Shown in pieces: positions 49,001 to 62,858 of a stretch of DNA of 64,000 nucleotides. A program made the position numbers and the translations under genes. The stretch's first letter is position 1. Every line of letters begins with the position of its first letter. The notes below the pieces were generated by a model, which saw nothing but the letters and a program-made list of their open reading frames with translations, searched no databases and was not told the origin of the DNA. This DNA comes from Centropus unirufus (lineage: Eukaryota > Chordata > Aves > Cuculiformes > Centropidae): positions 2,758,379-2,822,378 of the forward strand of contig VYZI01000085.1 of NCBI GenBank assembly GCA_013397695.1, written 5' to 3'.

Positions 49001-52000
49001 ATTTGGAAAGAAACTGAACATAATCAAGAGCAGTCGCAGTTAATGTTTTTAATTTGCCAAATCATTTTGATAAATAATGTCTTTAAAAATAATAATAATT
49101 CAGCATTACAGTTTGAAAACCCAAGGTAAATAGTTCACTTGATTGAAAAATGAGATTTTCCTGATGCTTGAGACAATGTGCATATTAGAAAAAAACAAAG
49201 GAATGTTTTAGAATGTGCAGGATTTAAGGTAAGAATATCAGAATTCTAACACTTCAATCTATGTTTCTCCTCAAAGTTGTGACAAAATACAATATCTTAC
49301 TTTTGTTTTAGCCATGGGACAGGAACCTTCAGTGAAAGATTCTTTTGCCACACAAAGATCAGAGATTTCTAAAATACTCATGTTGAGAACACCAAATGAT
49401 GAAGCTTGTATTACGAAGTTTCTTATCATGAGTCATCACCGGTTTTCACTGAGACATCAGATACCGACACAGAATGGGATCAAAACTACTCAGAAATATA
49501 AGCAATGACATTTTTCATGCCCGTGCATTCTGTCAGACTCCAAAACCTTGACTGATTTTAGAAAATGGGTGCATTGATTGGATCTCCCAGTCTATTTTAG
49601 ACAGCAGATCCGCTCCAAACTCTTAACAAGTTTGCTGGCTCGTTAATCAATCCAAGAGTGCACTGTTCAATATATTTTTTTAGTTTTACTACACAACTGC
49701 CAAGCCCTGCTATGAAGTGAACTTCACAGTCTAACAATAAAATACACCCGCAGAGAAAGTCTGCAAAGTTATCTTCAACGAGCAACGCACCTGGGCTTAA
49801 CAGTAAAACTTTATCAAGTGTGTTTAATGGGTTCCATCATGTGGTACAAAGCAGAGCTTACACAACTGGAATTAAATGCTTTGCCCTCAAAGGTACCTTT
49901 TGTGCTTGATTTAGAAAAGGAGGGTTATCACTTTCTTCACAAACTGATAATTCTGTTGCTGCTGTTAACACAGCATTCAGGCCTCTGCACCTGCGTATCA
50001 GATTCCGCAGTGTTTGACTCCATTTCAAATATAAAATAAACGAGAAGAGGGAAGAGAAGCAAGGGGGGTATTTCTAGACCCCAGCATAAAGTGGAGTGTC
50101 ATTTTTCTGGTATTTTTTTTAGTGCTATCACTTATACTTTTCATGTCACTCAAATTTTAACTTCTGAAGGGCTATTTTTCCACCAACAAACTATGGAAAG
50201 AAGGTGATGTGAGCTCCTCTGTTGTCTATCCAATTATTCATCATTAATGGGCTGAGTCGCAACGTAAACCTTCATGCGTAACTTTAGAGTCAGAAAGGAG
50301 CCAGATTAGACACTTTTAATTACTCAGGAGTCATCATTTGAGCTCTCATTTCTCGTACCCTTTCACTTTTAAATCAAAACTCGGGTCTCACACGTTAGTT
50401 TTTGCACATCATCCACCAGATAATGTACTCAAGGTGTGAAGCAGTCTGCTTTTAGCTATCTGTTATAAAGTTAGCAGCGTTGCTATTCCTGCTGGGCACA
50501 GCGTGTAAGATCTATTCCCACACTAGGAGAGTATTTAGTAAGGTCACAAGGATGCCCAGTCCTTATCAAACACATTCCCTGGAAACTTGGCAGGGGTTTC
50601 ATTTTACAAGAATTCAGGGGCAAATTAATGGTATTAGCATATTAATGGGTTTAGACGTATAAATTTTTCATTCTTTGTGCAGAAAAAAGATTTGTGCTAC
50701 CAACCTGAAGCAGAAAATTTGTTGTCAACAGTATTCAGTCTAATTTTGTGTTGAGCAAATTGATTTTGAATTAATTTAATTCACCAACCTTGGTAGAGTC
50801 GCTTCACGTTTGCACTAGAAGAAGGCTGTGTTCACACTGCTAGGGTTTATTTTAGTCTATTTCATCATTTCATGAAGAAGAAAACTGAGCTCTTTACATA
50901 ATTTTAAAGATGATAACATCGAGGCTGGAGGCAAACAGAGAGGAACATGTGGAAGGACCGGGTGCAAGTATTTCCAGTGTTTAAAAAGGATTTTATGCAA
51001 GCCAGGAAAACAGAAGCAATGGAAGTGTGGCTCTAAAAGGAAAGAGAACCCTGCAGAACAAATGGACTCAGTCAGGGAGTTACACCTCCACTTCTAGCAT
51101 TCTGTGGGAAAGAGGGAAGACGCACACACATTTTGTTTTCTTATAATTTTTCTGACATTCTCCTTAGTCTCTACCCTGTAGAAAGAGCCTGTGTGTGGTA
51201 GGAATACTGCCACGAAGAGTGAGGTGGAAATGGAACACAACCAACGGCTGAAGACCTCTGCAGAGCTCCCAGGCAGTCCCTGTAATTGCAACAGGCTCTT
51301 AAATTCTGCTGCCAAACCAGACCGAACTGTATGGCCTGTAAAGATGTATTAAACAGCTCATCATAGCGTATCCAATGGAAAAAGCTGTGATCTGCTGCGC
51401 TCGGAAGGAAGAGGAAAGAATAGTGAGCAGGGAAAGCCTGATTTTAGGGAAGAGGTTTTTTAAAGTAACTTATTAAGAGGAATAAAAGAGTAGGAGCAGA
51501 ATCAGTTCTTGCCATTTGCAAAAGCTGAATAAAGCGTCAATAACTGAATGAAGGAACACAGATCCTTCTGAGAATCCAAGAATGTGTATAAAACTAAGGT
51601 ATGAAACTCAGCAAACATTGTATTTAACGATGTATCCCGAAAGTAGACTGTATATGGATAATAAGCAATACAAAATATTTGCTGTGACATCATCCATTGT
51701 TTTCTGCCTATTTGCTGCTCACTGAGGCCAACCCAACTTTCTGAGCCTCAGCAAGACACTGGAATTTGAAGCTGCATAATTCATTCATTTCAATTCATAA
51801 GAAAAGGACTAAGGCCTAGCTCTAGCTTGCCCTACACCCGTGTGAATCTGAGAGCAGAGGTCCCCACAAGGGCTCTTCTACCCAGGCTCGGACCGTCAGG
51901 CAGCATGTCCCTTGCAGCAGAGCTTAGGAAGAGCAGTTGGCTGAGCCACCAGCCTGCTCTCGGCTCTCCTTAGGTCTTCTCCCCAGGACACCAGTGTGGC

Positions 52001-53599
52001 ATCCTGCCATCCGCAGCACATTCTACAGGGGTTCTTGAGGGAAAGATTGCAAAGCCCTCACACACGGTGGTACTGAGGACCAGAAAAGTGGGCAGATACA
52101 AACTTTTTTTGGAGACACAGTTTTCTACTTCACCTATCAAAACCCTCCAACTGTACCAGAGATCAAGTATGGGGGGTCAAAAAAAGGCTGTGATAGCAGA
52201 GAACCTTCAAACTCTGCATTTGGGTAATGAACATGTCTTCTGACACTTAAACAACCACTGCTGACTGATAAACAAAGCAGCATCTTGCCCTTCTAGGAAG
52301 GGTCACCACATGGAGGGCCTTCGAGTTGCTCTGGGAAATGCAGATCTTGGAAGACCTCGCCAGGAACGATATCGTCCTGTGTTATGTAATCATCATTTCT
52401 TCTCTAGGAGACAAAGCTCCCAGACTTCAGCGTCCCCTGGCTCTCTCACGTGAGAGTCACAGTGCTCCTTGTGCAGCATTGCTCCTGGAGCTCACGGTTC
52501 AGTAACTTTCTATCCACCTTGATTGCAAGTGGCAGTGTCAACGCTCATGCCAAAAATAAACCTTCCCGACGAATGACATGGATACTCCACAGGCTTAGAG
52601 GCATCTTTTTATAGCAACCCTTTGATTTCAGATACGAAACGTTGGCTATTTTTGGCATAGAGGCTTGGAGAAGCTTGCGTGATCTTCAGCCTACATGATG
52701 CCTTTTCACGCAGCTCAGGTGCTGTCAGAGAACTTGTGGGTTTTCTTAAAGGTAGGGAAACACATTTATTCTTAGGGTTGTTTGTACTCACTAGAGAAAC
52801 AGCTGACCTATAAAATGGTCAGAAAATGGAGACTGTGCTATCATATCAGGTTTCCCAAATTGCTGCTGCAGTACCAAGGACTTGACACTTCAAGAAGTTC
52901 TGGGATGTCTGATGATACTTAATGCAGCTGAAAAGAATATTTTTAATAGAATTAACTAGAAATTAACTTTGATGTATTTCCTCATTGAATAACCTGGAGA
53001 AGATATATACATTATTTTACTAAGAGAATGCGCTACTAATGGAGAAACCAAATTCACCCTCTGGCAGATAGAAGTTCACTAGTTATTCATAGTCCAGACT
53101 GAAGTTGTCCTTATGCAAACACATATTTTTAAAGTCATCATTTACCTTTAATACAACTCTGCCATCCATAAACAGCTATTATGTAGGCAGAGCTCTTGTG
53201 ATTTTACCTCACATCGATTCAGTACAACTGGGTAACAGAATAACAACATTTTGGCAGCACCACTTGATTTAGTCATTGCTATCAATGTTCTTGTGAATTA
53301 TATTTCTGATATTTACTATTACAGTGAGAACCAAATCTGAAGGAAACGTGTATTGCTATTAAATGTTCTGTAGCTTAATAAATGCTTGCCAGATTAGACC
53401 TAGTTTATCACAGCACATAGAGAACCTGAAAGGTAATTTAATTTTCCTGTCCTTATAAATCTTAATATCACCGGTAAGGTTTTTCAAACAAGGATTACTA
53501 TTTTCATGATGACAGTGTCATTTTCAGCTGACTAAATACTAGCCTGGACTAACAAATCCACCTTTACCAAGGAAAACATAAAAGCAGGAGATAGATACA
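43086..53599. other. Long non-coding stretch, no gene seen
   Basis: About 10.5 kb of unique sequence. Open frames are at most 119 codons (45,648-46,007 +) and show no recognised domain. A TATTTATT-type low-complexity patch is at about 46,460-46,490. Similar 22-base segments occur at 48,367 and 48,496. The interval 50,210-50,400 (ATTCATCATTAATGGG, TTTTAATTACTC) could be a conserved regulatory element. GC-richer sequence at about 51,840-52,060 gave nothing recognisable. Confidence 0.6.
48367..48517. repeat. Dispersed direct repeat, 22-bp units
   Basis: GGCTCCTTCCAGTGGAAGACCT at 48,367-48,388 recurs with two mismatches at 48,496-48,517, 129 bases downstream. This is a local duplication remnant with no evident function. 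Confidence 0.7.
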
Positions 53600-54095
53600 A
53601 ACAACCAGACCCTCTGGAAGGACAACTTGAAAAGGTAGAAGAACCACGTGAGGGGTCACAACTGGAACACTGTGTTCAATTTTGAGTCTACCAGCTCTCT
53701 CCACTGGAGAGAGTGCAGTGGAGAGCCACAAGGATAGCAAGGAGCTTGGCCAGGTAGTGTGTGAGAAGGGGAGTGGGGATGGGATTCGTTTAGCCTGGGG
53801 AAGAGAAGGCCAGAAGGGGATTTAATTGATGTCTTCTGCTTCCTAAAGGTGGGGCTTACAGAAGAGGCAGCAATAGATGATTCTCAAAGTGACACCACAA
53901 AAGCACAAAGAGCAGTAGCCTCAAGCTGCAACAAGGCAAAGGCATACGAAAAATAATTCTTTATAATAACAGTGGTTAAGAACAGTAACAGATTATCCAG
54001 AGAGGTTTGAAAATCTCAAGGCTGGAGGCTGCGAATCCAGCTGGCAAAGACTCACATCAACCTATACAGTTAGAGTAATTCCTTTGTGATCAAAA
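53600..54095 (+). mobile_element. CR1 LINE 3' fragment (plus), diverged
   Basis: The forward CR1 3' region can be followed: ACTGGAACACTGTGTTCAATTTTGAG (about 53,661), GAGAGAGTGCAGTGGAGAGCCACAAGGAT (about 53,707), TTTAGCCTGGGGAAGAGAAGGC (about 53,790), and ATTATCCAGAGAGG..GGCTGGAGGCTG towards the end. The final terminal repeat is not clear. The first two blocks correspond to the end of ORF2 (LE.CVQF..; ..ERVQ.RAT..), now full of stops. Confidence 0.88.
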
Positions 54096-57000
54096 GCTGT
54101 TGGTTGCCTACCTCGAAGATTTCCAGCAAATACTTCTTTAAATTGGGGCCTAAATTATTAGATCTCATTATTATGAGGTCTCATTTCAGCACTACTTCAG
54201 TTCTATGGGACCAAAGATTTGCTTTCAACTCACCTTAGGCTTAGCAGCTGTTAACGCTGGTCACTGGTACAGTCGACTATTTAATTCCTGTTGGTTCAGA
54301 AAGTCTCTAATCCCTGTACATCGCTCTATACAGACACGGAGCAGGAAGCAGTCCCCATAGATTATTCAGGACACTCAAATGGTGGGAAGGTAAAATAGTA
54401 CAGCAAAAATGAATCTATGGTTCATCATGGAACAACTGGAAGAGATGCCCAGCTCTCGATTTGATGTTGCTTTATTCACTGAAATTTCAAATTTCTTACT
54501 CACGTTCCCTTTCTGATCAATACAACTTAACCAGCAATCTATGAAATAAAAGTACAAGTGGAAAAGTCAGTGTTATGGACACGTTACAAATATCTGAAAT
54601 AATGCTTAATTTCCCAAGACATCTGTGAGTAGGGCCTTATTTTGCTTGTAAGTAAACATGGTCCTAAATACCAGTGCATTAAGGCTGCTTAAAGCTGAAA
54701 GTAGGATGATTCCAACTTGTCCTATTTTAGCAGGGTACATTCAAGGTATACTTTTTAAGACTACCAAATGCAATTAATTTCACAATTACTTTGAAAGGAT
54801 TGAAAATCTGACCAGATTAGATTCAAAGCCTGGGCAGCAATTGCTACAGCTGAATACAGAGTGAATGAATACCCATTCATTTTGGCTGTTCACTAATGTT
54901 AATATCCACTGGTCATTAAGTAAAAATGCAGTCCTTTAGCCTTCCCCCCCAAAGGCACACTAATGAATTCATTCATGGATATTAGACCAACTAGTAAATT
55001 GTTCCTCTCCCTCTGTACATAATCTCCTCTCCTTTTAGAATTTGACCATTTCAGAGCTTGTCCTACAAACACTGAAATGAAAGAGAAAAGAAAATAAAGA
55101 AATCAAGAAGTCACTAAGCTTTTTGGATAAGGGGAGAGGAAATGTATCTGCTTGCTGTCTCCAGAGTCAAGGCTGGTCACTCTTCAGTCTATGCTGTAGC
55201 AAGCTACATATATTGTTCATTGAATGGCCTTGCCTTCCACTATGCACTATTTTTCATTGAAGAACTGTGTTAAGCGGACACAGAGAGCTACTGCAAAGTA
55301 GCCAGCAGACTAAATTCATACCCTTAATGTGCAGTAATTCACTTTGTAAACAAACTCTGGTGCAGACTACTACTCATCTTACTATTGCATTATCAGCTTA
55401 CATACTCAATTTAAAGGATGATAGTTATAAGCTGCTGCAGGGAACTTTCCGATAGATTACAAATACCCCAGCTAAGTCTCTGAGTACATTACACGTGTGG
55501 ATTCAGTAACCCCAATAGAGGGAGAATTTCTCCAGGCTGATGCCCAAATGATAGACCAAAATTTTTATTTTTTTTCTACTGGCTTGGCTGTCTGATTTTA
55601 GGTAGAAACACTATTTATATATCTTAAATACATAAGGTTTATGTATTAAGGTGTATACATTACTCAGTCTGAGTCAGACGAGCAATAAAAATACTTGAAA
55701 CAATGCACACACCCTGCAGTCAACAGCAGATTGCCAGGTAGAGGGGAGCAATTCTGAATTCTCTGCATTTCAGCCTGAAATAACAGCACAAAAGGTGAAT
55801 GCCATTACGCAGGCCACAGACAACTCATAATTAATGTCTGAAATCTCCCTGCAATTTAGCTTTTCAAGGGAAAGATTTGCAGCAACTATCAATTAGAAAG
55901 ACCATAGAGCAATATGAGGCTTGGATTTATTCATGTTACCTGTTCGTTTCCAAGATTATCTTTAAAAACTTGGTGTCACATGTGAGCACCATTGTTTGAG
56001 CACATCCCATGTACTCGACTGTCAAGCACATAATCTTTAGGGAGGCTTTTTTCATCCCCAGTTTGATGTGCTAGGTGGGAAGGAGGACTCTGCTGACAGC
56101 AGGCCAGATGACTGATAAAGCCCACGTCTAGCATGGAGTCAAACGCTCCACAACCCCAACATCTACACTTGACAGAGAGACAGACATTTGGGTAATTAAC
56201 ATTTGGCAAGCAAGAGGCAGATAAGTAGGCAGGAGGTGGTTTACTGAGAAGTGAATAGTTGTAGTCATCCATGTGATGTGTGCACCAGCTGCCAGTCAGA
56301 GCCGGGGATTTCTCTAGCCTGCAGTCATGTGTATTCCCCTTTTCGGAGCTCACGGAGGAAGAACCCTCCCTTTCCAGAAACAGACATAAATAGGCTTTTC
56401 AGCAGATGTGGATGCAGACTAGCAAATTTCTAAACGCACAGGATAAGGGGTGAAATCACAGTAAAGTTCCCTACTTTGAAGTATTTCCATAGTCAGAACT
56501 ATGAAAGCCTAAATAGCCGTACTAAAACATAGGTGCGGTAGAAACATTTTGGTGCAAGGTCTCCTTTAGGTGCCTTCCCTGTTTTCCCTTGCTGAAAGCA
56601 AAAGAAGTCCTGCAAGTGAAGCCCTGTCCACTTACAGCAAAGCACAGAACCCAGAACACTTTTATCTTTTCTTGGAGATAAGTGTCTGGATACAGCACCT
56701 CAGCTCCTCCTACCCCCACATTTCAACGGCAGATTTACTGCCTCTTTTCTGGAAGGGCTGTGACATTTTTACTGTAAAGCAGGCAACGCTCAGCATCATA
56801 TTTCAAACAAGTTCTCTTGCCCACATGCTCTGAGTTGTGAGGCAGCAGCAAAGCAACCTGTTTGTTTCCCAAAGCACAAACCTGGAAAGATGCCTTTGTT
56901 TCCAGACAGTGAGACTGTTAACCCTATCATATTTTCTTCCTTGGATTAACACATTGGGTCTAGAAATTCTACCAACAATTTGCATGGTTCCTTCTTATCT

Positions 57001-60000
57001 TTAGTACAACTCTTCTATTCCCTACGTATGTTTGGAATAAGAAAGCCTGTAAATTGACTGATGGGGGAATTTTGCCTAAGTGGAACTGTAAAAAAGAATA
57101 GGTTCTTGCTCATAAAACTCGTTTGTTGAAACATAAGCTGTCAGAATATGAAATGCAGAACAGGCACAAAGTTAGCCAAAACAGATAAATAAATGATGAT
57201 ATTGCATTCCAGTTAGACTGCAGTGAAGTGAGGTACCCCCTGTGCTTTCATATGCAGCCAACATCACTGAAACGGGATTGTTCTGTTTCTCTTCAGCTCA
57301 GATGCTCAAGCATTCTAACCAACTTTTGAAAGCCTAATTAAATCTGACCAGCTACAACTTCTACCCTTCTTCTACCCCAGTGGCTGGGTTATTGCTTCAC
57401 TTGCCCTGGGCCATAGAGATGGGATGCATTGAATATGGCTTCTGCAACTTGTTTTTCACCACCTGAACAACCTGTTTGTGTGTTTTCTGCCTCCAGTTCC
57501 GACACTGCTCTCTGTGGCAGACCAGTGCCATTAACAACCCATTTCCATGTACAGAAGGAATTCCAGTGCTTGCGCTTTACATTTTGGGTATAGTTAGGCA
57601 TAAACGTGCCTTTGCACCACAACAAGATGCTGTGTAAGACAGCTTGGCTGCTGCTGCATAGACAGCAAAACTTGCTGTGCAAACTAACTCTAGAACCAGA
57701 ATCCTATTTGGAAATATCCCATAGCCCAAGTATTAGCTACCTTAAAACTTGGTGACAAGTGCTATTTCGTACTGTGGATATGATTTAATCTATTTGAGAC
57801 TTTAAGAACTCTTTGGGAAGCTTGGGTAATGGTTTCAGCAAGGAACTGAAGCATCACTACTTTTATACTCAGAAGGAGATAATTTTAGAATACCCATAGA
57901 TCAAGAAAACCCTTCAGTCAAGGTTGAAGGTTAAACAATATCTCTCTGCTTTTCGAAAACATGGGAAACTTTCACTGTGAAATTAGTTCCAAAAAAAAGT
58001 TTATATTAACCTCAGAGCCTCCTCAAGTCATCCTTGCTTTAAGAGCACCAGGTGCACTTCTGTAAGATGGTTTATAGACTTGAGTAATTTCAGACATTTA
58101 TGGTAGCAGAGTGTGGTTCTTCTCTTCAAAAGGGCAATTCAATGCAAATATGGGTAAGAGGAAATTAACACTGAAATGGAAGCATGCATTCTGTTCAGGG
58201 TCACTCGAGGTTTTATACTCTCTTGTGATTTTCACTTACAAGTTTGAACACTTAAGAAGTATATTTAAAAAACTATATTAAAATTGGTCATGGATTAATG
58301 TATTTTTCTACTGTTCTCTGAAGTGGATAGAACTTTAACTGGCACTTTTCCATGCAAGAAGTCCCCCTCACTTCCAGAAATAAATACTTAGAAGCAGCTA
58401 CGGTAAAGAAAGATTCCAAGTGACACGGGTGTATAGCCATTAGCAATAGAGATTCCTGCAGTGTCCAAAGCATGTCAGCACTGGTCTGCTCAAATCAACA
58501 TAGCAGCCACAAATTAAAAATAAAGCCTCAGTTCACCAGTAAAGCAGAGGTAATCCTGGATACCACACAAACACCCTCATTAGCAAGTAACTCAGATGCT
58601 TGACTCTGTGTCCTTGGCTGAGGCTCTATCCCTGTTCCCCTGGTAGACCCAAAGTACAAAGCGCAACTGCTCAGGCAGAGAAGCGGCGCAGTGTAGTTAT
58701 TTGACAATTGTGTATTGATAGAAGTTCACATGCATCCAGCTGGGGGTTTAACTGAAAGCATGCCTTCCGAACTGTAAACAAATGACGTCCTCTTTGTTCC
58801 ATTTCACTGCCCTTTTCTGGCCAACTGCTGGCTTGACGTTGAGTTTTGAGTTAAATATAATGAGAACAGAACAAAATCTGTCATAGAACTAAGGTTTGAA
58901 GTCCTTTATATGCTAGGTTAAAGGCGTATATACCTATATATATGTAAAATATTGCTATACCTTACTATTTTGTCATTTCCAATGCCTTGTAAAAGACAAT
59001 CTATCTCCTTAATCCTACTGTGCTCCCTCTATGAAAGTGAAACACTAGATAAAAGAACATAGAAATAAAGCAGTTGATAAGTGATGTCTGATGCTAGAGT
59101 ACCAGAGCAAAGCTATGCATGCTGCCAAAGCATCTCAAGAAGCACAATTTAAAATCTGGGATATTCACATTCTCTATGACCCTGTTAGATGCACACATAA
59201 AAGTAGGTCTTTTTGCCCAGTATAAAGTGTGACAGAAAAGCCACATTTCGTTCACTGCTGCAGTTCCCCCCGACTCTGTCTGTAAGGCATTCACAGCTCT
59301 CAGGAAACTGTGCCAAAAAGAGCCTATACCCCCAGTTCCAGGAAATACAACAATTAAAGAGAGCTTAAAAAATGTTTATATATATAAATGGATACAAGCC
59401 TATTTTTTTCCTACCCTTCTAATAATTTCTTCTTAAGAGCAATCACTATGTCAGAAGACAATAACAAAAGGTGAAACATCTCATATCACTCAGCTGTATT
59501 TATATTAAAAAAATAAATGCCTAGAGGATTGTGGGAAAGGCAAATGAAGTTAGAAGCAGACAGACAACATTTTCCCAGCTCCTATTAAAGTAGAGGGAAT
59601 GCTGCAAAGTTGGAAAGCACCGTATTTCAACAAAGGTTCCAGCAATAGGAGGAGAATACTGAAGAGCCTCAGCAGTATTTTGTGTTCAGAGGTCTTCGGT
59701 TGCTGTTATCATAAATAGAATTTTAGTCAGTCATATCCCCTAACAGAACTCATGATTTTGCTCCAGATTTTGTGCTTTTACAACTAAAAAAAAATGCTTT
59801 CACTTTTAATGCATTTTTTCGTTCAGAAACCTGAATGATAATCATGGGAAAGAACTAACAAGCCCTGAGGAATAAAAGGAAACATATGAAATAGAAACAG
59901 AGCCGTGACCACAACTGTAAAAATACACCATGAAAGTCAAGTGTCCCAAATGTTTATGGATATGAGGATTGAATGTCAGAGATGGCAGCTTCACAGGGAA

Positions 60001-62254
60001 TGCTTGGAAGGTGACAGAACTAAAGCTTCCACACAACCATTGTGCTGGAGATCATCAATCCTGACCTGATTGAAGTGGGTCTTACTCAGCTAATTAAAGT
60101 CTTTGAAAAGCAAGATCAGAACCACATAGGTACATCATGGAATCAGTTGCCTTAAAGACTTCTCCAGCTCCTGGAAGTTTATGGTTAGCATCTTTTCAGG
60201 CTTTACCGAGCAGCCTTTGGACAGCACAGATCTTGAAGAGAGGGTGTCTGAAAACATATAATGGATTTTATTTTACCCATGAAACCTCCAGGTGTTGTTA
60301 CCATTGTGTTTTCACCCACGTGGCGACTAAGAAGGAACCGTCATTTCTAATGATCATTTCATAACACCAGGGAATGCTTTCCACCCTAGTGACCAGGACA
60401 AAGCTGTTCTCAGATAATAACTTTGCAGCAGCGCTGGCGTGAAGGCTGCCAGCCCAAAACACACAAGAACTTCCACAGAATTCCTAACTCCCTGTCTCGG
60501 CAGCCTCAGCCTCTGAATTAGATGTGTACGCTAAGGCAGAACAAATAGCTACTGCCTGCCAAAGACTCTGAAAGCAAAACAAAGCATTTTGGACTAAATC
60601 ATGGGAATAATAACTGTTCAATGTCAGATTTGCTTTTACTATTTTATTTTTCTTCTTGTGTATAGAAGTATCCCAAAATGAGTCAGCTTCTTTGATCTTG
60701 AGATGCCAAAGAACATTCCCAATCTGGTTCCATTAGTCAGCTCAACTCTCCCAGCAGTTTGCCAGGCCCCTGGAATTCCCAGGCAATTTAGGAAAATGTG
60801 CACTAATGCTGAACAACAAAATCCAACCACAGTCAAACCCAAACAACAGCAAAACCACAAAAGAAAACACCCCACCTGATGCCCGTTAACACAAGCCAGC
60901 CTCTCGCCAGGGGCCATTCCTAAAGGGATTTGAAATAAGCAAGCCTTCCGTAAGGAAGGATCTAAATTCCTACTGTGCAGAGAGCAGTGTGCTTCCAATC
61001 CAGTTATGGCACAAGCACCAACTTTCTTGGCAAGGTCAGACAAAACAAACCTGACCTTAAAGACTAACGGCACTGTCTGCTCAAGTTATAGACAGCAAGA
61101 CTTTAAAAATTGATACTTCATTTCACCTACGCTGCTCCTGAATAAGCCATTTAACTTTAAAAAGCGCTGATGGAAGCACTGAATGCCTTTTCATAGAAAA
61201 TCAAGGGTTTTCATCCCTTCCCTGAGGGAAAAAAAATAATTACAGGGTTTATCTCCCTGTAATATTTCGTTGATTACCTCCAAACATGTGAAAATCACGG
61301 TGTGAGACTGTGAAACCAACAGAAAATAATTGCATTTTTCATTTTTAAACGAAAATCCACGTTCTATACACTGCTTAAAAGGTTATGAATGCTTTAAAAC
61401 TTCTTTTTAAAGAAAAACCTTTTCATAAATTAAAAATGACCACTTTAAATCACTTCCAGATAGAGATTGCTCTAATGCTGTAGCTTAGCAGGTTATAGGT
61501 TTTACAGCCAAGCTATAAATCCTCCAACCAGACATCAATAATAGAAATCATTCCACAGTTTTTATAAAGCAGTATGAACAATTATACTGCAATATAAAAA
61601 TCTATTTCCACTATAACCAGCGATGAATCAGATGCCCATTAATGAATAAAGGTTGTGAATCATCATCTTTAAAAGATTTAAGACTATGAAATGTAACAGC
61701 TTCTTAAAATTGGCTCCCTGGCTTGGCTCTGTTAACAATTGCATGGCCAGGGATGGTTCAGAAATACTTGGAATTTTCATTCTGTGACCTAACCTTGGTA
61801 TTTGTCCAATGTGCAGAGAAGCTGTTCTGGTACAGCTTTGTAAACCAAGCTTTTGAAACTCCCAAGGACGTCATCCTCCTTGCAGTACACCAGGAAGCTC
61901 TTGTGCCCTCACCTAGTCTGTACAATACCTCACCTGCGCACAAGGCATTTCCACAAAGCAAAAGGGCCCAGTTTAACACAACATCATTTGTAAGCAGTTT
62001 CTTATTTTATCTAGAAGGATTCACTCATCCATCAGTATCCAATTAAACATGGTATGAGTCAGATGGTAACGCACTATATTGGCTGCTGCTGACTAATAGG
62101 GCAGGTCAACATCTCTACATAGATGGAGTTTAGTGAAGTCACGGTGATGGACAACTTTGATTAGACACGGTGACCGTGAGCCCAGGATATACATTTTAAG
62201 GATATGTATCATTATATTTAATCCACTAACTTGAGAAGGCAAGATACACCGTTA
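54096..62254. other. Long non-coding stretch, no gene seen
   Basis: About 8.2 kb of unique AT-rich DNA. The largest frames are 60,639-61,073 minus (144 codons) and 55,976-56,353 minus (125 codons); neither shows a recognised domain. AT-rich low-complexity patches lie near 58,920-58,960 and 59,370-59,400. No RNA gene or named repeat was seen. Confidence 0.6.
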
Positions 62255-62858
62255 AGAATGGTTTATCAAAAGTGCAACAAAAGAAGCGGGGCCAGCAGGT
62301 CAAGGGATGGGATTCTGTCCTTCTACTTGGCTCTGGTGAGACCTCACCTGGAGCTCTGCATCCGCCTCTGGAGTCCTCAGCGCAGGAAGGACATCAAGCT
62401 GTTGGAGTGGATCCACAGAAAGCCACAAAAATGAACTGAGTGCTTGACCACATCTCCTCTGAGGACACGCTGAGAGAGTTGGGGTTTTTCAGCCTGAAGA
62501 AGGGAAGGGAGACCTCATAGCAACCTTCCAGTACTGAAAGGAGCCTATAGAAAAGAGGGGGACAGACTCTTTAGCAAGGCCTGTTGTGACAGGAAAAGCG
62601 GTAATGGTTTTAAACCAAGGGACAGAAAATTTAGACTGGCTATAAGGAAGAAATGTTTTACAATGAGGGCAGTGAAACACTGGCACAAGTTGCCCAGAGA
62701 GGTTAGAGGAGGCTCAGCCCTGGAGAAGTTCAGGGTCAGGTTGGATGGGGCTCTGAGCAACCGGATCAAGTTAGAGATGTCTCTGCTCACTGCAGGGGGT
62801 TGGAACTGGATGACTTGTAAAGGTCCTTTCCAACCCGAACCATACTATGATTCTATGT
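62255..62858 (+). mobile_element. CR1 LINE 3' fragment (plus), with ORF2 C-terminus remnant
   Basis: The best-preserved long CR1 piece here. The frame at 62,231-62,434 includes ILSFYLALVRPHLELCIRLW, close to the conserved C-terminal end of CR1 ORF2 (..LYSALVRPHLEYCVQLW..), before a stop. The 3' untranslated part follows (GCCCAGAGAGGTTAGAGG at about 62,692; GTCAGGTTGGATGGGGCTC near 62,733; AGGTCCTTTCCAACCC at 62,821). It ends with ACTATGATTCTATG (62,844-62,857), the recognisable CR1 terminal octamer repeat. The length is about 600 bp, 5'-truncated. Confidence 0.96.

Noticed and set aside
60639..61073. 144-codon open frame (minus) with a hydrophobic stretch
   Set aside because: The hydrophobic run is short and broken, no homologue is recognised, and the start has no supporting context.
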